Shown: positions 25,982 to 34,932 of the stretch, one piece after another | Position numbering within the stretch: position 1 is the stretch's first letter | How the letters are laid out: each line of letters begins with the position of its first letter | Source of the DNA: Deltaproteobacteria bacterium | GTDB taxonomy: Bacteria > Desulfobacterota > GWC2-55-46 | DNA: 64,000 nt | Direction: 5' to 3' | NCBI GenBank assembly: GCA_016177845.1 | Contig: JACOUO010000014.1 | Coordinates: 62,001 to 126,000, forward strand | Translations under genes and position numbers: made by a program | Notes under the pieces: generated by a model | The model's input: only the letters and a program-made list of their open reading frames with translations | Database searches by the model: none | Told to the model about the DNA's origin: nothing

Positions 25982-27019
25982 GTGTCCAGCGACGAAAAGA
26001 AAAAACCGGAAGACAATAAGGAAGTAAAAGAGACCTCGCGCCGCGAATTCTTTAAAGATGCCGGCGGAGGTATGTTGACCACAGCCGCCATAGCGGGCGC
26101 GGCAACTCTTTTGACTGACTCTGAGGACGCACAGGCAAAGGCCACATGGTCCGAATGGTTCCAGAAGAACTATCGCCTGATGACGGATGAAGAGAAGAAA
26201 GATGCTATTGAAAGGCTTGAGAAGAGGTATTCCGAGGAATACGGAAAATCAGTCTCCGTTGACGGCACTCCTGCAATGGAAGGCGTTCTCTTCGGATATG
26301 CCCTCAATATCCAGAAGTGCATAGGCTGCAGAAGATGCGTCTATGCCTGCGTGAAAGAGAACAACCAGTCACGCAATAACCCTGAGATACAGTGGATAAG
26401 GGTTATAAAGATGGAGAAGGGCAACTTCTCAACCGAGAACATGAAGAACGGCTACCCTGACCCCAATGGGATCCAGGTCGGCGGCAATGCTTACCAGAAT
26501 GCCGGAGTTACCCTTGAGGGCGAGCACTATTATCAGCCCGAAGAAGTGCCTGAGAAGGGCTACTTCTACTTCCCGATGCAGTGCATGCAGTGCGAAAAGC
26601 CGCCCTGCGTAAAGGTCTGCCCGGTAAGGACGACCTATAGGGAGCCGGACGGAGTAGTCGTTATAGATTACAACTGGTGCATAGGCTGCAGGATGTGCGT
26701 ATCAGCTTGCCCGTACTGGGCAAGAAGGTTTAACTGGGGCGAGCCCAATCTCCCGGCTGAAGAGATGAACCCTGTTACCCATTACCTCGGCAACAGGCCA
26801 AGGATGAAGGGTGTTGCGGAGAAATGCACCTTCTGCCTTCAGAGAACAAGGCAGGGCAGGTACACCGCTTGCGTTGAGGTATGCCCGGTAGGAGCAAGGA
26901 AGTTCGGAAACCTCCTTGACCCTGAAAGCGAAGTCAGGAAGATACTTGAGAAAAAGAGGGTCTTCAGGCTTAAGGCTGATCTCAACACTTACCCGAAGTT
27001 CTTCTACTTTATAGATTAA
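25982..27019 (+). CDS. Tat-exported 4Fe-4S ferredoxin-like subunit (DmsB/DsrO/QrcC type)
   Basis: Periplasmic electron-transfer subunit, 345 aa. Twin-arginine motif SRREFFKD at residues 19-26, then a hydrophobic signal. Four cysteine clusters: CIGCRRCVYAC from residue 113, CMQCEKPPCVKVC near 202, CIGCRMCVSAC near 234, and CTFC with CVEVC near 282-303, enough for up to four [4Fe-4S] centres. GTG start. Followed after 10 bases by the NrfD-type quinone subunit and then a tetraheme cytochrome, implying a quinone/cytochrome oxidoreductase without a molybdopterin subunit here. Confidence 0.88.
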   Translation: MSSDEKKKPEDNKEVKETSRREFFKDAGGGMLTTAAIAGAATLLTDSEDAQAKATWSEWFQKNYRLMTDEEKKDAIERLEKRYSEEYGKSVSVDGTPAMEGVLFGYALNIQKCIGCRRCVYACVKENNQSRNNPEIQWIRVIKMEKGNFSTENMKNGYPDPNGIQVGGNAYQNAGVTLEGEHYYQPEEVPEKGYFYFPMQCMQCEKPPCVKVCPVRTTYREPDGVVVIDYNWCIGCRMCVSACPYWARRFNWGEPNLPAEEMNPVTHYLGNRPRMKGVAEKCTFCLQRTRQGRYTACVEVCPVGARKFGNLLDPESEVRKILEKKRVFRLKADLNTYPKFFYFID

Positions 27020-27029
27020 GGGGTACATA

Positions 27030-28301
27030 ATGAGACCTATAATAAGTTTTATAACGGACTTCGCGTCCTACGCGCTGAAAGGCGGGAGTAAATTCCGCAT
27101 CTGGATGCTGTTTCTGGGTTTCCTGACCCTTCTGATGTTTTTCGGGGCTTATGAGCAGTTCACAAAGGGAATGATAGTGACAAACTACAATGACCAGGTG
27201 AGCTGGGGCCTTTATGAGGCCCAGTTCGTCTTTCTGGTAGGTGTTGCGGCTGCTGCCGTTACAGTCGTCTTTCCCTCCTATATCTATCATCATCAAGACC
27301 TGAAGAAGATAGTAGTGCTTGGCGAGATGCTTGCTGTTTCAGCGGTTTTCATGGTCATTATCTTCATCATGTTCCACATGGGACGCCCTGACAGGCTCTG
27401 GCACATACTTCCCGGCATCGGTATTTTCAACTGGCCCAATTCAGTGCTTACATGGGATGTTCTGGTACTTAACGGATACCTTGGCCTCAATGCTGTCTGC
27501 GGTTTCTATTATCTTTATAAGAAGTATACGCATCAGGAAGTAAACAAGCTTTTCTACATGCCCCTTGTTTACATCTCAATAGTATGGGCCGCCAGCATCC
27601 ACACAGTAACGGCGTTCCTCATCAACACAATGCCTTCAAGGCCGATGTGGTTCCATTCAATGATGCCCATTAAGTTCATCTCCACGGCTTTTGCCGCGGG
27701 CCCTTCAATGATCATCATTGCCTTCCTCGTAATCAGGAAGAACACAAAGCTTGAGATAACAGATAATGCAATCAACTTCATGTCGCAGATTGTAACATGG
27801 TGCCTTGGCATAGCGATATTCCTCTCGATGTCAGAGGTAGTAACAGAGCTTTATCCCTCAACAGAGCATTCGGCCTCGCTCCATTACCTCATGTTCGGCA
27901 AGCATGGGCTCTTCGGCCTCGTGCCCTGGTACTGGGTATCGGTCTTAATGATGCTCGGCGGTTTCACCATCCTTCTTATCCCGAAGTTAAGGAAAGAGTA
28001 CTCCCTTTTCCTTCCCATAGCTTGCGTGCTCACATTCTTCGGCATCTGGATAGATAAGGGAATGGGCCTTGTAGTGCCAGCCTTTATTCCGACACCGATT
28101 GGAGAGTTTTCCGAATACACACCTTCAATATATGAAATAATCAACTCCCTGGGCGGCTGGGCAATGGGCCTTGCGCTCTTCACCCTGCTCGTAAAGGGAG
28201 CCACAGGAGTCCTCCTTGGTGAAGTAAAATACAAGGGTAAACTCGCAAGCGCAGGATGGGAGCCGATTATTCATTCCAAAGAGGAGACTTACCGTGGATA
28301 G
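27030..28301 (+). CDS. NrfD/PsrC-family integral membrane quinone-interacting subunit
   Basis: 423 residues with about nine or ten hydrophobic helices and little else, matching the NrfD/PsrC (polysulfide-reductase-like) family that exchanges electrons between the quinone pool and an FeS partner. Conserved-type segments: SWGLYEAQFVFLVGVAA near residue 52, RPDRLWHILPGIGIFNWPNSVLTWD near 115, MPSRPMWFHSMMPIKF near 200. Overlaps the tetraheme cytochrome gene by 8 bases. Direction of electron flow cannot be read from sequence. Confidence 0.9.
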   Translation: MRPIISFITDFASYALKGGSKFRIWMLFLGFLTLLMFFGAYEQFTKGMIVTNYNDQVSWGLYEAQFVFLVGVAAAAVTVVFPSYIYHHQDLKKIVVLGEMLAVSAVFMVIIFIMFHMGRPDRLWHILPGIGIFNWPNSVLTWDVLVLNGYLGLNAVCGFYYLYKKYTHQEVNKLFYMPLVYISIVWAASIHTVTAFLINTMPSRPMWFHSMMPIKFISTAFAAGPSMIIIAFLVIRKNTKLEITDNAINFMSQIVTWCLGIAIFLSMSEVVTELYPSTEHSASLHYLMFGKHGLFGLVPWYWVSVLMMLGGFTILLIPKLRKEYSLFLPIACVLTFFGIWIDKGMGLVVPAFIPTPIGEFSEYTPSIYEIINSLGGWAMGLALFTLLVKGATGVLLGEVKYKGKLASAGWEPIIHSKEETYRG

Positions 28302-29115
28302 GAAAAAATTCTCCAGGTTATTATATATTCCTGTACTTGCTGGCCTTCTGTTCAGCGCGCAGGCATATGCAGAGAACGCGCCTGCTCCTGCGGAGCAAGA
28401 GCCCACAGAATGCTTTGAGAGCCGTGAAGGCTACACAACAGTACAAAAGACAGAGATAAAGCCCGGACTGCCTAATGTTAAATGCTCAAAGAGAACTGGC
28501 GGAGTCCTGTGGTGGGGCGACCCGTATGACGGCACGCAGGAGATGGGCCCCATGCCTGTTGAGGCTGACTACACCCATGAGCCTGCTGTGGTAAAGCCAA
28601 GGACAAGCCAGCTTAAATACTATGCTCCATGCACTACCTGCCATAACGGCTCAATGGTGCCTTATCCGAAAGACAAGAAGCCCCGTCCTCTTGCAATGCA
28701 TCAGGACATAGTTCCTGATGCAATGGACCTTCAGCACGGCAGGGGCGCAATATGGTGCCTTGACTGCCACAACGCAAAGAATCGCAATACGCTTATCTCC
28801 CATCAGGGCGATGAGATAGATTTTAACCAGCCCCAGAAGCTCTGCGGAAAATGCCACGGTGAAGTCTACTCTGACTGGAGGGATGGCATCCACGGCAAAA
28901 GGATAGGCAGCTGGAAAAAAGGCGGCCAAAAGAGGTGGTGGGTATGCACAGAGTGCCACAATCCTCACATGGTGCAGACAAAGAGGTTCCAGCCCTTAAA
29001 GCCTGAGCCCGCACCCCAGTTCCCAAGGACAAGAAAGAACGCTGACCATGAGAAGCACGGCCACGGCGCAAGCCACGATACAGGGCATGCAGAACAGGCC
29101 GCAGCGCATAAGTAA
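28294..29115 (+). CDS. Tetraheme c-type cytochrome
   Basis: 273-residue exported protein. N-terminal signal peptide (about 1-26, ending AQAYA). Four CxxCH heme sites: CTTCH at 113, CLDCH at 155, CGKCH at 184 and CTECH at 218; His residues between them could be distal ligands. The mature N-terminal part is Pro/Glu rich with two unpaired Cys (residues 40 and 64). The C-terminus is His-rich (HEKHGHGASHDTGH). Last gene of the Tat/FeS/NrfD/cytochrome operon; probably the periplasmic electron exit or entry. Confidence 0.92.
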   Translation: MDRKKFSRLLYIPVLAGLLFSAQAYAENAPAPAEQEPTECFESREGYTTVQKTEIKPGLPNVKCSKRTGGVLWWGDPYDGTQEMGPMPVEADYTHEPAVVKPRTSQLKYYAPCTTCHNGSMVPYPKDKKPRPLAMHQDIVPDAMDLQHGRGAIWCLDCHNAKNRNTLISHQGDEIDFNQPQKLCGKCHGEVYSDWRDGIHGKRIGSWKKGGQKRWWVCTECHNPHMVQTKRFQPLKPEPAPQFPRTRKNADHEKHGHGASHDTGHAEQAAAHK

Positions 29116-29140
29116 TCATAATCAGTACAGAGTGATTTTT

Positions 29141-29173
29141 AAAGCCGGACAGTGAAAACTGTCCGGCTTTTTT
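29141..29173 (+). terminator. Terminator of the cytochrome operon
   Basis: Perfect 13-bp stem AAAGCCGGACAGT / ACTGTCCGGCTTT with GAAA tetraloop and a T tract, 26 bases after the cytochrome stop. Confidence 0.95.
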
Positions 29174-29230
29174 ATTAGCTTTTAATAATCAATTTTTTCA
29201 CCCTCCACTCTATCCCCTCCCATCAAGGTA

Positions 29231-29477
29231 GGGGAGGTATTTGTTTTTGGTTTTGTTTTTCAAACACATAGCAAGGGGGCAGTTCAAAATCTTTAATACT
29301 GGATTCCCGATAGAGGCATTCGGGAATGACGGTTTGATTGGGTGAGGGGGATTAAATACTTTCCCCTTCATCAAGGGAGGGGTATTTGTTTTTGGTTTTG
29401 TTTTTCAAACACATACCAAGGGGGCAGTTCAAAATCTTTAATACTGGATTCCCGATAGAGACATACGGGAATGACGC
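29231..29477. repeat. Tandem direct repeat of a ~102-bp unit (145-bp period)
   Basis: Copies 29231-29332 and 29376-29477 are nearly identical. Each has GTATTTGTTTTTGGTTTTG, CAAGGGGGCAGTTCAAAATC and ends with the ATTCCCGA...CGGGAATGAC hairpin. A degenerate third start follows at about 29495. No coding sequence is visible from 29116 to 30111 apart from these repeats. Confidence 0.85.
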
Positions 29478-29509
29478 TTGATACCCCCTCATCAAGGAAG
29501 GGGGCTTTT

Positions 29510-29970
29510 TTATTTGTGTCTCGTTTTGTTTTTAAAACACCACACCAAGGGGCATTGCGTAGTGAATAAAGGAGAGGAAGAGAGCGAGCTTCAGTAATTC
29601 TTAGCGAACGGACTCGACAGCGAACGGAGTTCAATGCCCCGAGGAGCGAACGGCAGTTCGCAAAAGCAAACAGGCAACAAAGCTTTTACTGCAAGTCTCA
29701 TTTTTTAAGTTCAGTGCTGTTTTAACTTTAACGCCCTGCCGGGCTCTTTTGGGCGAATGGCTCGCCACCCCGCACCTCTCCAATCCGCTCGCTTCGCCTC
29801 TTAAGTCGCTTACGCTCGGCTCGCTCGCACTTCTCCCTTAGGGGATGCTTCGCCATTGGCGCCCTTGGGGTTTGTAGACAATACAAAAAAAGATTGCCTT
29901 GTCACTTCGCTCCTCGCAATGACAATAGTTTTTTCCCTCTCCCCTTGTGGGAGAGGGCTGGGGTGAGGGG
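29510..29970. repeat. Modular long repeat, copy A
   Basis: Matches the reverse complement of 39541-40042 along almost its whole length. Shared blocks in order: AAACACCACACCAAGGGGCA, GACAGCGAACGGAGT, CCTGCCGGGCTCTTT, CCGCTCGCTTCGCCTCTTAA, AGGGGATGCTTCGCCATT, CTTCGCTCCTCGCAATGACA and CCCTCTCCCCTTG with GAGAGGGCTGGGGTGAG. Internally rich in short palindromes. No credible protein. Confidence 0.85.
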
Positions 29971-30111
29971 ATTAGATATGTTCAAGGAAGGGGAAAGTGA
30001 AAACAGATTGCTTCACTTCGTTCGCAATGACAACTTGCCCCCTCTCATCATCCCTCTTTTTTTCTGCTATACTCCAGTAGGGAAACTCTAAACAGAGAGA
30101 ATCGGGGAACC

Positions 30112-30717
30112 ATGCCTGAAAATCCTGAGGAAAAGAATAAGTCTCTGATAACTCGCCGCTCCTTTATCACCAAGGCTACGGCTGCCATTGGCCTCGTAGG
30201 AGTGGGGTTTGCGGCTGTGCCGTTTATAAGGTCGATGAGCCCCACAAAAGACCTTCTTGCGGCAGGCGTTCTTGAGGCGGATATCTCCGGCATCAAGGAA
30301 GGCGAGCTTCGTACCATAATCTGGCGTAAACAGCCGGTCTTCATACTTAAAAGAACGCCGGAGATGATACAGAAGGCAGCGGCAATCGACCCCAAAAACC
30401 TATCTGACCCTGCTACAACCGAGCAGAGGACAATAACACCGGATCTGCTTGTAACTATCGGAATCTGCACGCATTTAGGCTGTGTGCCGAAGTTCAGGCC
30501 TGAAGGAGTGCCGGACAGCGACCAGCCCGGATTCTACTGCCCATGCCACGGAGGAAAATATGATTCTCTTGGCAGGAGGCTCGGCGGCCCTCCGCCCGAA
30601 AACCTGCACCTTGTGCCTTACCGGATTCAGGATGAGACTAAGCTCATAATAGGCACTGAGACCTTCCCGGGCTATGGGGCAAATATAAGGACAATTGAGA
30701 AGCTCCCGAAAATCTAA
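30112..30717 (+). CDS. Rieske 2Fe-2S protein of bc-type complex
   Basis: Quinol-oxidising complex subunit, 201 aa. Tat-type N-terminus (TRRSFITKATAAIG, residues 14-27) serving as membrane anchor. The 2Fe-2S ligands are in CTHLGC near residue 121 and CPCHGGKYD near 142, with GGPPPENL after. A sequence of one Rieske, one full-length b and one monoheme c follows, as in bacterial bc1-like complexes. A TATACT -10-like element is present about 40 bases upstream. Confidence 0.95.
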   Translation: MPENPEEKNKSLITRRSFITKATAAIGLVGVGFAAVPFIRSMSPTKDLLAAGVLEADISGIKEGELRTIIWRKQPVFILKRTPEMIQKAAAIDPKNLSDPATTEQRTITPDLLVTIGICTHLGCVPKFRPEGVPDSDQPGFYCPCHGGKYDSLGRRLGGPPPENLHLVPYRIQDETKLIIGTETFPGYGANIRTIEKLPKI

Positions 30718-30726
30718 GGAGAGGAA

Positions 30727-31932
30727 ATGTCCAAGGTTCTTGATTGGGTAAATAAGAGGTTCCCGCTTTCAGAGTTCATTGAAAAGCATGTCACAAAATA
30801 CCCGACACCCAAAAACCTCAATTACTGGTGGAACTTTGGCTCGCTTGCAGGTGCTTTTTTCGTGGTGCAGTTCCTTACAGGCGTGTGGCTTGCCATGTAC
30901 TACAAGCCCGATGTGAACCTTGCCTTTGACAGCGTCCAGCACATAATGAGGGATGTGCACTGGGGCTGGCTTTTAAGATACCTCCACGCAATCGGCCCGA
31001 CAGGGATTTTCTTTGCCATCTATGTGCACATGGGCAGGGCGCTCTACTACGGCTCTTACAAAGGCCCAAGGGAACTGCTCTGGTGGCTGGGGCTTCTTTT
31101 GTTCGTTAGCTTTATGGCAGAATCTTTCATGGGATATCTCCTGCCATGGGGAGCGATGTCATACTGGGGCGCTACTGTCATAACCAATCTCTTTACAGCT
31201 ATTCCCGTTATAGGGTCTGACCTGACCATTTGGCTCAGGGGGGATTTCGCCATAGGGGACGCGACGCTCACAAGGTTTTTCTCCCTGCATACTACATTCA
31301 TGCCTCTGGCGGTAATAGGAGTGCTGCTGGTATTTCACCTTGCCGCACTCCATAAAGTCGGCTCAAACAACCCTGACGGAATAGAACTTGATAAAAAAGG
31401 GCCTGATGTCATCCCTTTCTCGCCCTACTTTATTACGAAAGACCTCTGGTTCATAAGCCTGATATTTACCATTTTTTTCTATTTCGTGTTCTTCAAGCCT
31501 GATTTTTTCCTGGAGCCAATAAATAATGAGCCTGCAAGCAGCCTTAAGACCCCTCTGCACATAGTGCCTGAATGGTACTTTCTGCCATTTTACGCAATCT
31601 TACGGTCGATTCCATTTAAGATAGGCGGGGTTATCGCTATGGCAGGCTCGATACTAATACTCTTCATACTCCCTTATCTTGACCGCTCAGAGGTAAGGAG
31701 CGCAAGGTACAGACCAATAAAACGCGTCCTGACCTATATTTTCTATCTGAATTTCATAATGTTAGGCTATGTAGGCATAAAAGCACCTGATGCTATGTCG
31801 CCTATAGGCCTGAGAATGTCCACTATCGGGTTTGCAGGCGCGGCCTATTATTTCCTGTATTTCCTTACAATGCCATTTATTTCAAGGGTAGAGCCGGTAA
31901 AAAAGGTGCGGTTCCATCCTGAGGAGGGGTAG
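30727..31932 (+). CDS. Cytochrome b of bc-type complex
   Basis: 401-residue polytopic protein that binds two b hemes and oxidises quinol. Single-chain form (cyt b6 and subunit IV parts joined). Heme-ligand helices: RYLHAIGPTGIFFAIYVHMG near residue 84 and LHTTFMPLAVIGVLLVFHL near 187. The Qo-site PEWY motif is at VPEWYFLPFYAIL near 282. It starts 9 bases after the Rieske gene and its stop abuts the cytochrome c gene, so one operon. Confidence 0.95.
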   Translation: MSKVLDWVNKRFPLSEFIEKHVTKYPTPKNLNYWWNFGSLAGAFFVVQFLTGVWLAMYYKPDVNLAFDSVQHIMRDVHWGWLLRYLHAIGPTGIFFAIYVHMGRALYYGSYKGPRELLWWLGLLLFVSFMAESFMGYLLPWGAMSYWGATVITNLFTAIPVIGSDLTIWLRGDFAIGDATLTRFFSLHTTFMPLAVIGVLLVFHLAALHKVGSNNPDGIELDKKGPDVIPFSPYFITKDLWFISLIFTIFFYFVFFKPDFFLEPINNEPASSLKTPLHIVPEWYFLPFYAILRSIPFKIGGVIAMAGSILILFILPYLDRSEVRSARYRPIKRVLTYIFYLNFIMLGYVGIKAPDAMSPIGLRMSTIGFAGAAYYFLYFLTMPFISRVEPVKKVRFHPEEG

Positions 31933-32517
31933 ATGAGAAAACTCATCCTTTTTATACTCCTCATCTTCATGCCTTTCGGGGCCTTTGCCTCTGACCAGCC
32001 CGAAGTATCGAGAAGGCTTGATTTAAGCCCTGAGGCAATCGAGCGGGGCAAAGCAGCTTTCATGGCGCACTGCATGGCCTGCCACGGGCTCAAATACGCG
32101 GGCATACAGCCCGCAATGGATGCGGCAACCGCGCAGGCATCTTTCGGAGTAGTGCCCCCTGACCTAAGCCTTATGGCAAGCGCACGCGGAAAAGGAACTG
32201 AAGGAGCCATTTATATCTACAGGCTCCTTACTACTTATTATGTTGATGAAAAGGGGCAGGTAAAAAACCTTGCCTTTAAAGAGGAGACCCAGGGGGACGG
32301 TACTATAGCCATGCCCCAGCCCATAGCTTCAGACGACCCGCAATTGCAGGAAAAAGCAATGGACATAGCCGCTTATCTCCATAGAACTGCTGACCCCTAT
32401 GAAGTCGGAAGGGTGCGTATCGGAAAATATGTAATTGCCTATATGGTCATTCTCACTGCCTTTCTTTTTGCACTTAACAGGATTACCTGGAAAAATGTAA
32501 AAAAGCCCAAGGAATAA
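31933..32517 (+). CDS. Membrane-anchored monoheme cytochrome c (c1-like subunit)
   Basis: 194 residues: N-terminal signal (about 1-20), one heme site CMACH near residue 48, a probable Met ligand in TIAMPQPIA near 121, and a single C-terminal transmembrane helix (YVIAYMVILTAFLFAL) followed by a basic tail. Architecture is that of cytochrome c1 or of short c subunits in bacterial bc complexes. Starts on the base after the cytochrome b stop. No good terminator follows before the dnaK promoters. Confidence 0.9.
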   Translation: MRKLILFILLIFMPFGAFASDQPEVSRRLDLSPEAIERGKAAFMAHCMACHGLKYAGIQPAMDAATAQASFGVVPPDLSLMASARGKGTEGAIYIYRLLTTYYVDEKGQVKNLAFKEETQGDGTIAMPQPIASDDPQLQEKAMDIAAYLHRTADPYEVGRVRIGKYVIAYMVILTAFLFALNRITWKNVKKPKE

Positions 32518-32590
32518 CCCTCCTCTCAAATATAGAGGCAAGCACACCTTAAATCCCTTCGATTTTCTTTAAAAAAAAGCCCGACTTTCC

Positions 32591-32619
32591 TTGACATTGT
32601 AAAACGTCAACCCTATATT
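32591..32619 (+). promoter_or_regulatory. dnaK upstream promoter P1
   Basis: Consensus TTGACA, 17-base spacer, TATATT. No CIRCE inverted repeat was found around it. Confidence 0.7.
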
Positions 32620-32682
32620 ATCTTCAAGATTATCCCAAGCATTTCAAGGGAAAATGCCTGTAAAAACATGCTTTTCCCCAAA

Positions 32683-32711
32683 TTGACAAGATAATTAAAA
32701 AAGACTATAGT
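32683..32711 (+). promoter_or_regulatory. dnaK downstream promoter P2
   Basis: TTGACA, 17-base spacer, TATAGT; predicted start about 20 bases before the ATG, which has GGGAGGA. Between P1 and P2 lies GGGAAAATGC...GCTTTTCCCC, an imperfect inverted repeat at about 32648-32680 that could be a terminator-like or regulator site. Confidence 0.7.
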
Positions 32712-32735
32712 TTAAATTCGGGAGGATTAGAAAAA

Positions 32736-34637
32736 ATGGGAAAAATTATCGGCATAGACCTCGGCACCACGAATTCCGTTGTGGCTGTCATGGAAGCCGG
32801 GGAGCCGAAGGTAATCGTAAACGAAGAGGGCAGCAGGATAACACCCTCAGTAGTGGCATTTACAAAGGATAAGGAAATTCTTGTAGGTCAGGTTGCAAAA
32901 AGGCAGGCAGTTACAAACCCGGAAAACACCATCTTCTCCATCAAGAGATTCATGGGCAGGACCTTTGACGAGGTCAATGAAGAGATGAAGATGGTTCCAT
33001 ATAAAGCGGAAAGGGACTCAAACGGCAGGGCTGTAGTGAAATCCGACAACATGGGCAAGGACTTTCTGCCCCCTGAGATATCCGCGTTTATACTTCAGAA
33101 GCTCAAAAGGTCTGCCGAGGCATATCTCGGAGAGACAGTAACAGAGGCTGTCATCACGGTTCCGGCTTACTTCAATGACGCTCAGAGGCAGGCTACAAAG
33201 GACGCCGGAAGGATTGCAGGCCTTGAAGTAAAAAGAATCATTAACGAACCTACGGCATCTTCACTCGCTTACGGCCTTGATAAGAAAAAGGACGAAGTAA
33301 TCGTTGTTTACGATTTTGGCGGAGGCACATTCGATGTGTCCATTCTTGAAGTTGGCGAAGGCGTATTCGAAGTAAAATCAACAAACGGAGACACTCATCT
33401 TGGCGGAGACAACTTTGACCAGAAGATAATTGACTGGCTCATCTCCGAGTTCAAGAAGGACCAGGGAATCGACCTTTCAAAGGACAGGATGGCCCTGCAG
33501 AGATTGAAGGAAGCGGCTGAAAAGGCAAAGATAGAGCTTTCTTCAACACTTGAGACAGAGATAAACCTTCCGTTTGTCACCGCTGACGCAACAGGCCCCA
33601 AGCACCTTGTAATGAGGCTTTCAAGGGCCAAGCTTGAGCAGCTCTGCTCCGACCTCGTGGAAAGAAGCCACAGGCCCTGCGAACAGGCACTTAAAGACGC
33701 AGGACTTAAGCCCTCTGACATTAGCGAAGTTGTCCTTGTAGGCGGTATGACAAGGATGCCCGCGATACAGCAGTTCGTAAAGCAGTTCTTCGGGAAAGAG
33801 CCGCACAAGGGCGTAAACCCGGATGAGGTCGTAGCAATTGGAGCCGCCATTCAGGGAGCAGTGCTTGCAGGAGAAGTTAAGGATGTCGTTCTCCTTGATG
33901 TCACCCCGCTCTCACTTGGCGTAGAGACGCTTGGCGGAGTAATGACAACACTGATACCGAGGAATACCACTATACCCTCAAAGAAAAAAGAGGTATTTAC
34001 CACTGCCGCCGATAACCAGACACAGGTTGAGATACATATTCTTCAGGGCGAAAGGCCAATGGCAAGGGACAACAGGACACTCGGAAAATTCCATCTTATG
34101 GGCATTCCGTCCGCGCCAAGGGGAGTGCCGCAGGTAGAGGTCGCATTCGATATAGACGCTAACGGCATACTGAATGTCTCTGCTAAAGACCTTGCCACAA
34201 ACAAGGAGCAGAAGATAACGATTACCGCTTCAAGCGGCCTTGTCAAAGACGAAGTCGAAAAGATGGTCAAGGAAGCAGAAGCGCATGCCGAAGATGATAA
34301 AAAGAGAAAAGAGGTAATTGAGACAAGGAACCAGCTCGATTCCCTCGTATACTCAACCGAGAAGCTCTTGAACGAGAACCGCGCCAAGGTACCTGATGAG
34401 GACGCAAAGGCAGTTGAAGAAGCGTTGGCCGAAGGGAAAAAGGCCCTTGAGCAGAACGAACTTGAGCCTTTAAAGGAAGCCCTCGGTAAAATAAATGCAG
34501 CTTCCCATAAAGTAGCCGAAGTAATGTATAAGAGCGCAGCTGAAGCTCAGCAGGGCGCGCCTCAGGCAGGTGGTGCGCAGGAAGGCGCCAAGCAGGGCGA
34601 TGTAGTTGACGCAGAGGTTGTGGATGAACAGAAGTAG
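32736..34637 (+). CDS. dnaK: Molecular chaperone DnaK (Hsp70)
   Basis: ATP-dependent chaperone, 633 aa. N-terminal [40 protein letters not shown] near residue 135, [13 protein letters not shown] near 190, [13 protein letters not shown] near 330, and the substrate domain with the [12 protein letters not shown] start near 390. The lid ends in a Gly/Gln/Ala-rich tail and VVDAEVVDE. It has two promoters; grpE and hrcA are not adjacent. A DnaJ-like gene follows after a terminator. Confidence 0.98.
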   Translation: MGKIIGIDLGTTNSVVAVMEAGEPKVIVNEEGSRITPSVVAFTKDKEILVGQVAKRQAVTNPENTIFSIKRFMGRTFDEVNEEMKMVPYKAERDSNGRAVVKSDNMGKDFLPPEISAFILQKLKRSAEAYLGETVTEAVITVPAYFNDAQRQATKDAGRIAGLEVKRIINEPTASSLAYGLDKKKDEVIVVYDFGGGTFDVSILEVGEGVFEVKSTNGDTHLGGDNFDQKIIDWLISEFKKDQGIDLSKDRMALQRLKEAAEKAKIELSSTLETEINLPFVTADATGPKHLVMRLSRAKLEQLCSDLVERSHRPCEQALKDAGLKPSDISEVVLVGGMTRMPAIQQFVKQFFGKEPHKGVNPDEVVAIGAAIQGAVLAGEVKDVVLLDVTPLSLGVETLGGVMTTLIPRNTTIPSKKKEVFTTAADNQTQVEIHILQGERPMARDNRTLGKFHLMGIPSAPRGVPQVEVAFDIDANGILNVSAKDLATNKEQKITITASSGLVKDEVEKMVKEAEAHAEDDKKRKEVIETRNQLDSLVYSTEKLLNENRAKVPDEDAKAVEEALAEGKKALEQNELEPLKEALGKINAASHKVAEVMYKSAAEAQQGAPQAGGAQEGAKQGDVVDAEVVDEQK

Positions 34638-34713
34638 TTGTTCTTATTCACAAAATAAGCCGCAACCGGCCGGGGAACCAAAAAGGGCGGGAAGGTTATT
34701 AAAGGGATATGTA

Positions 34714-34744
34714 TCAGGGCCGCCAATATGGCGGCCCTGATTTT
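34714..34744 (+). terminator. dnaK terminator
   Basis: Perfect 11-bp stem TCAGGGCCGCC / GGCGGCCCTGA, loop AATAT, then TTTT. The rest of the gap to 34932 shows no gene. Confidence 0.9.
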
Positions 34745-34932
34745 CAATTCCCGTTAGACCTTCCCCAACACCCCTTTGAGCTTTCCCTGATTCTCTACAT
34801 ACGGCAACTTAAAATTTGAACCGGCAGGCCAAAAGCCCGGCAGGTTTACTCTGAAAACTGTAAAAATTATAAAACGGCTTTCTCACAACCGCTATTTTAT
34901 AGGCTATAATCAAATAAGAGGTTATCCCGCCA

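Noticed and set aside
29371-30091. Short frames in the 29-30 kb gap
   Set aside because: They run through repeats and have no conserved motif or ribosome site.
32540-32735. CIRCE/HrcA operator before dnaK
   Set aside because: No TTAGCACTC-N9-GAGTGCTAA-like sequence is present.
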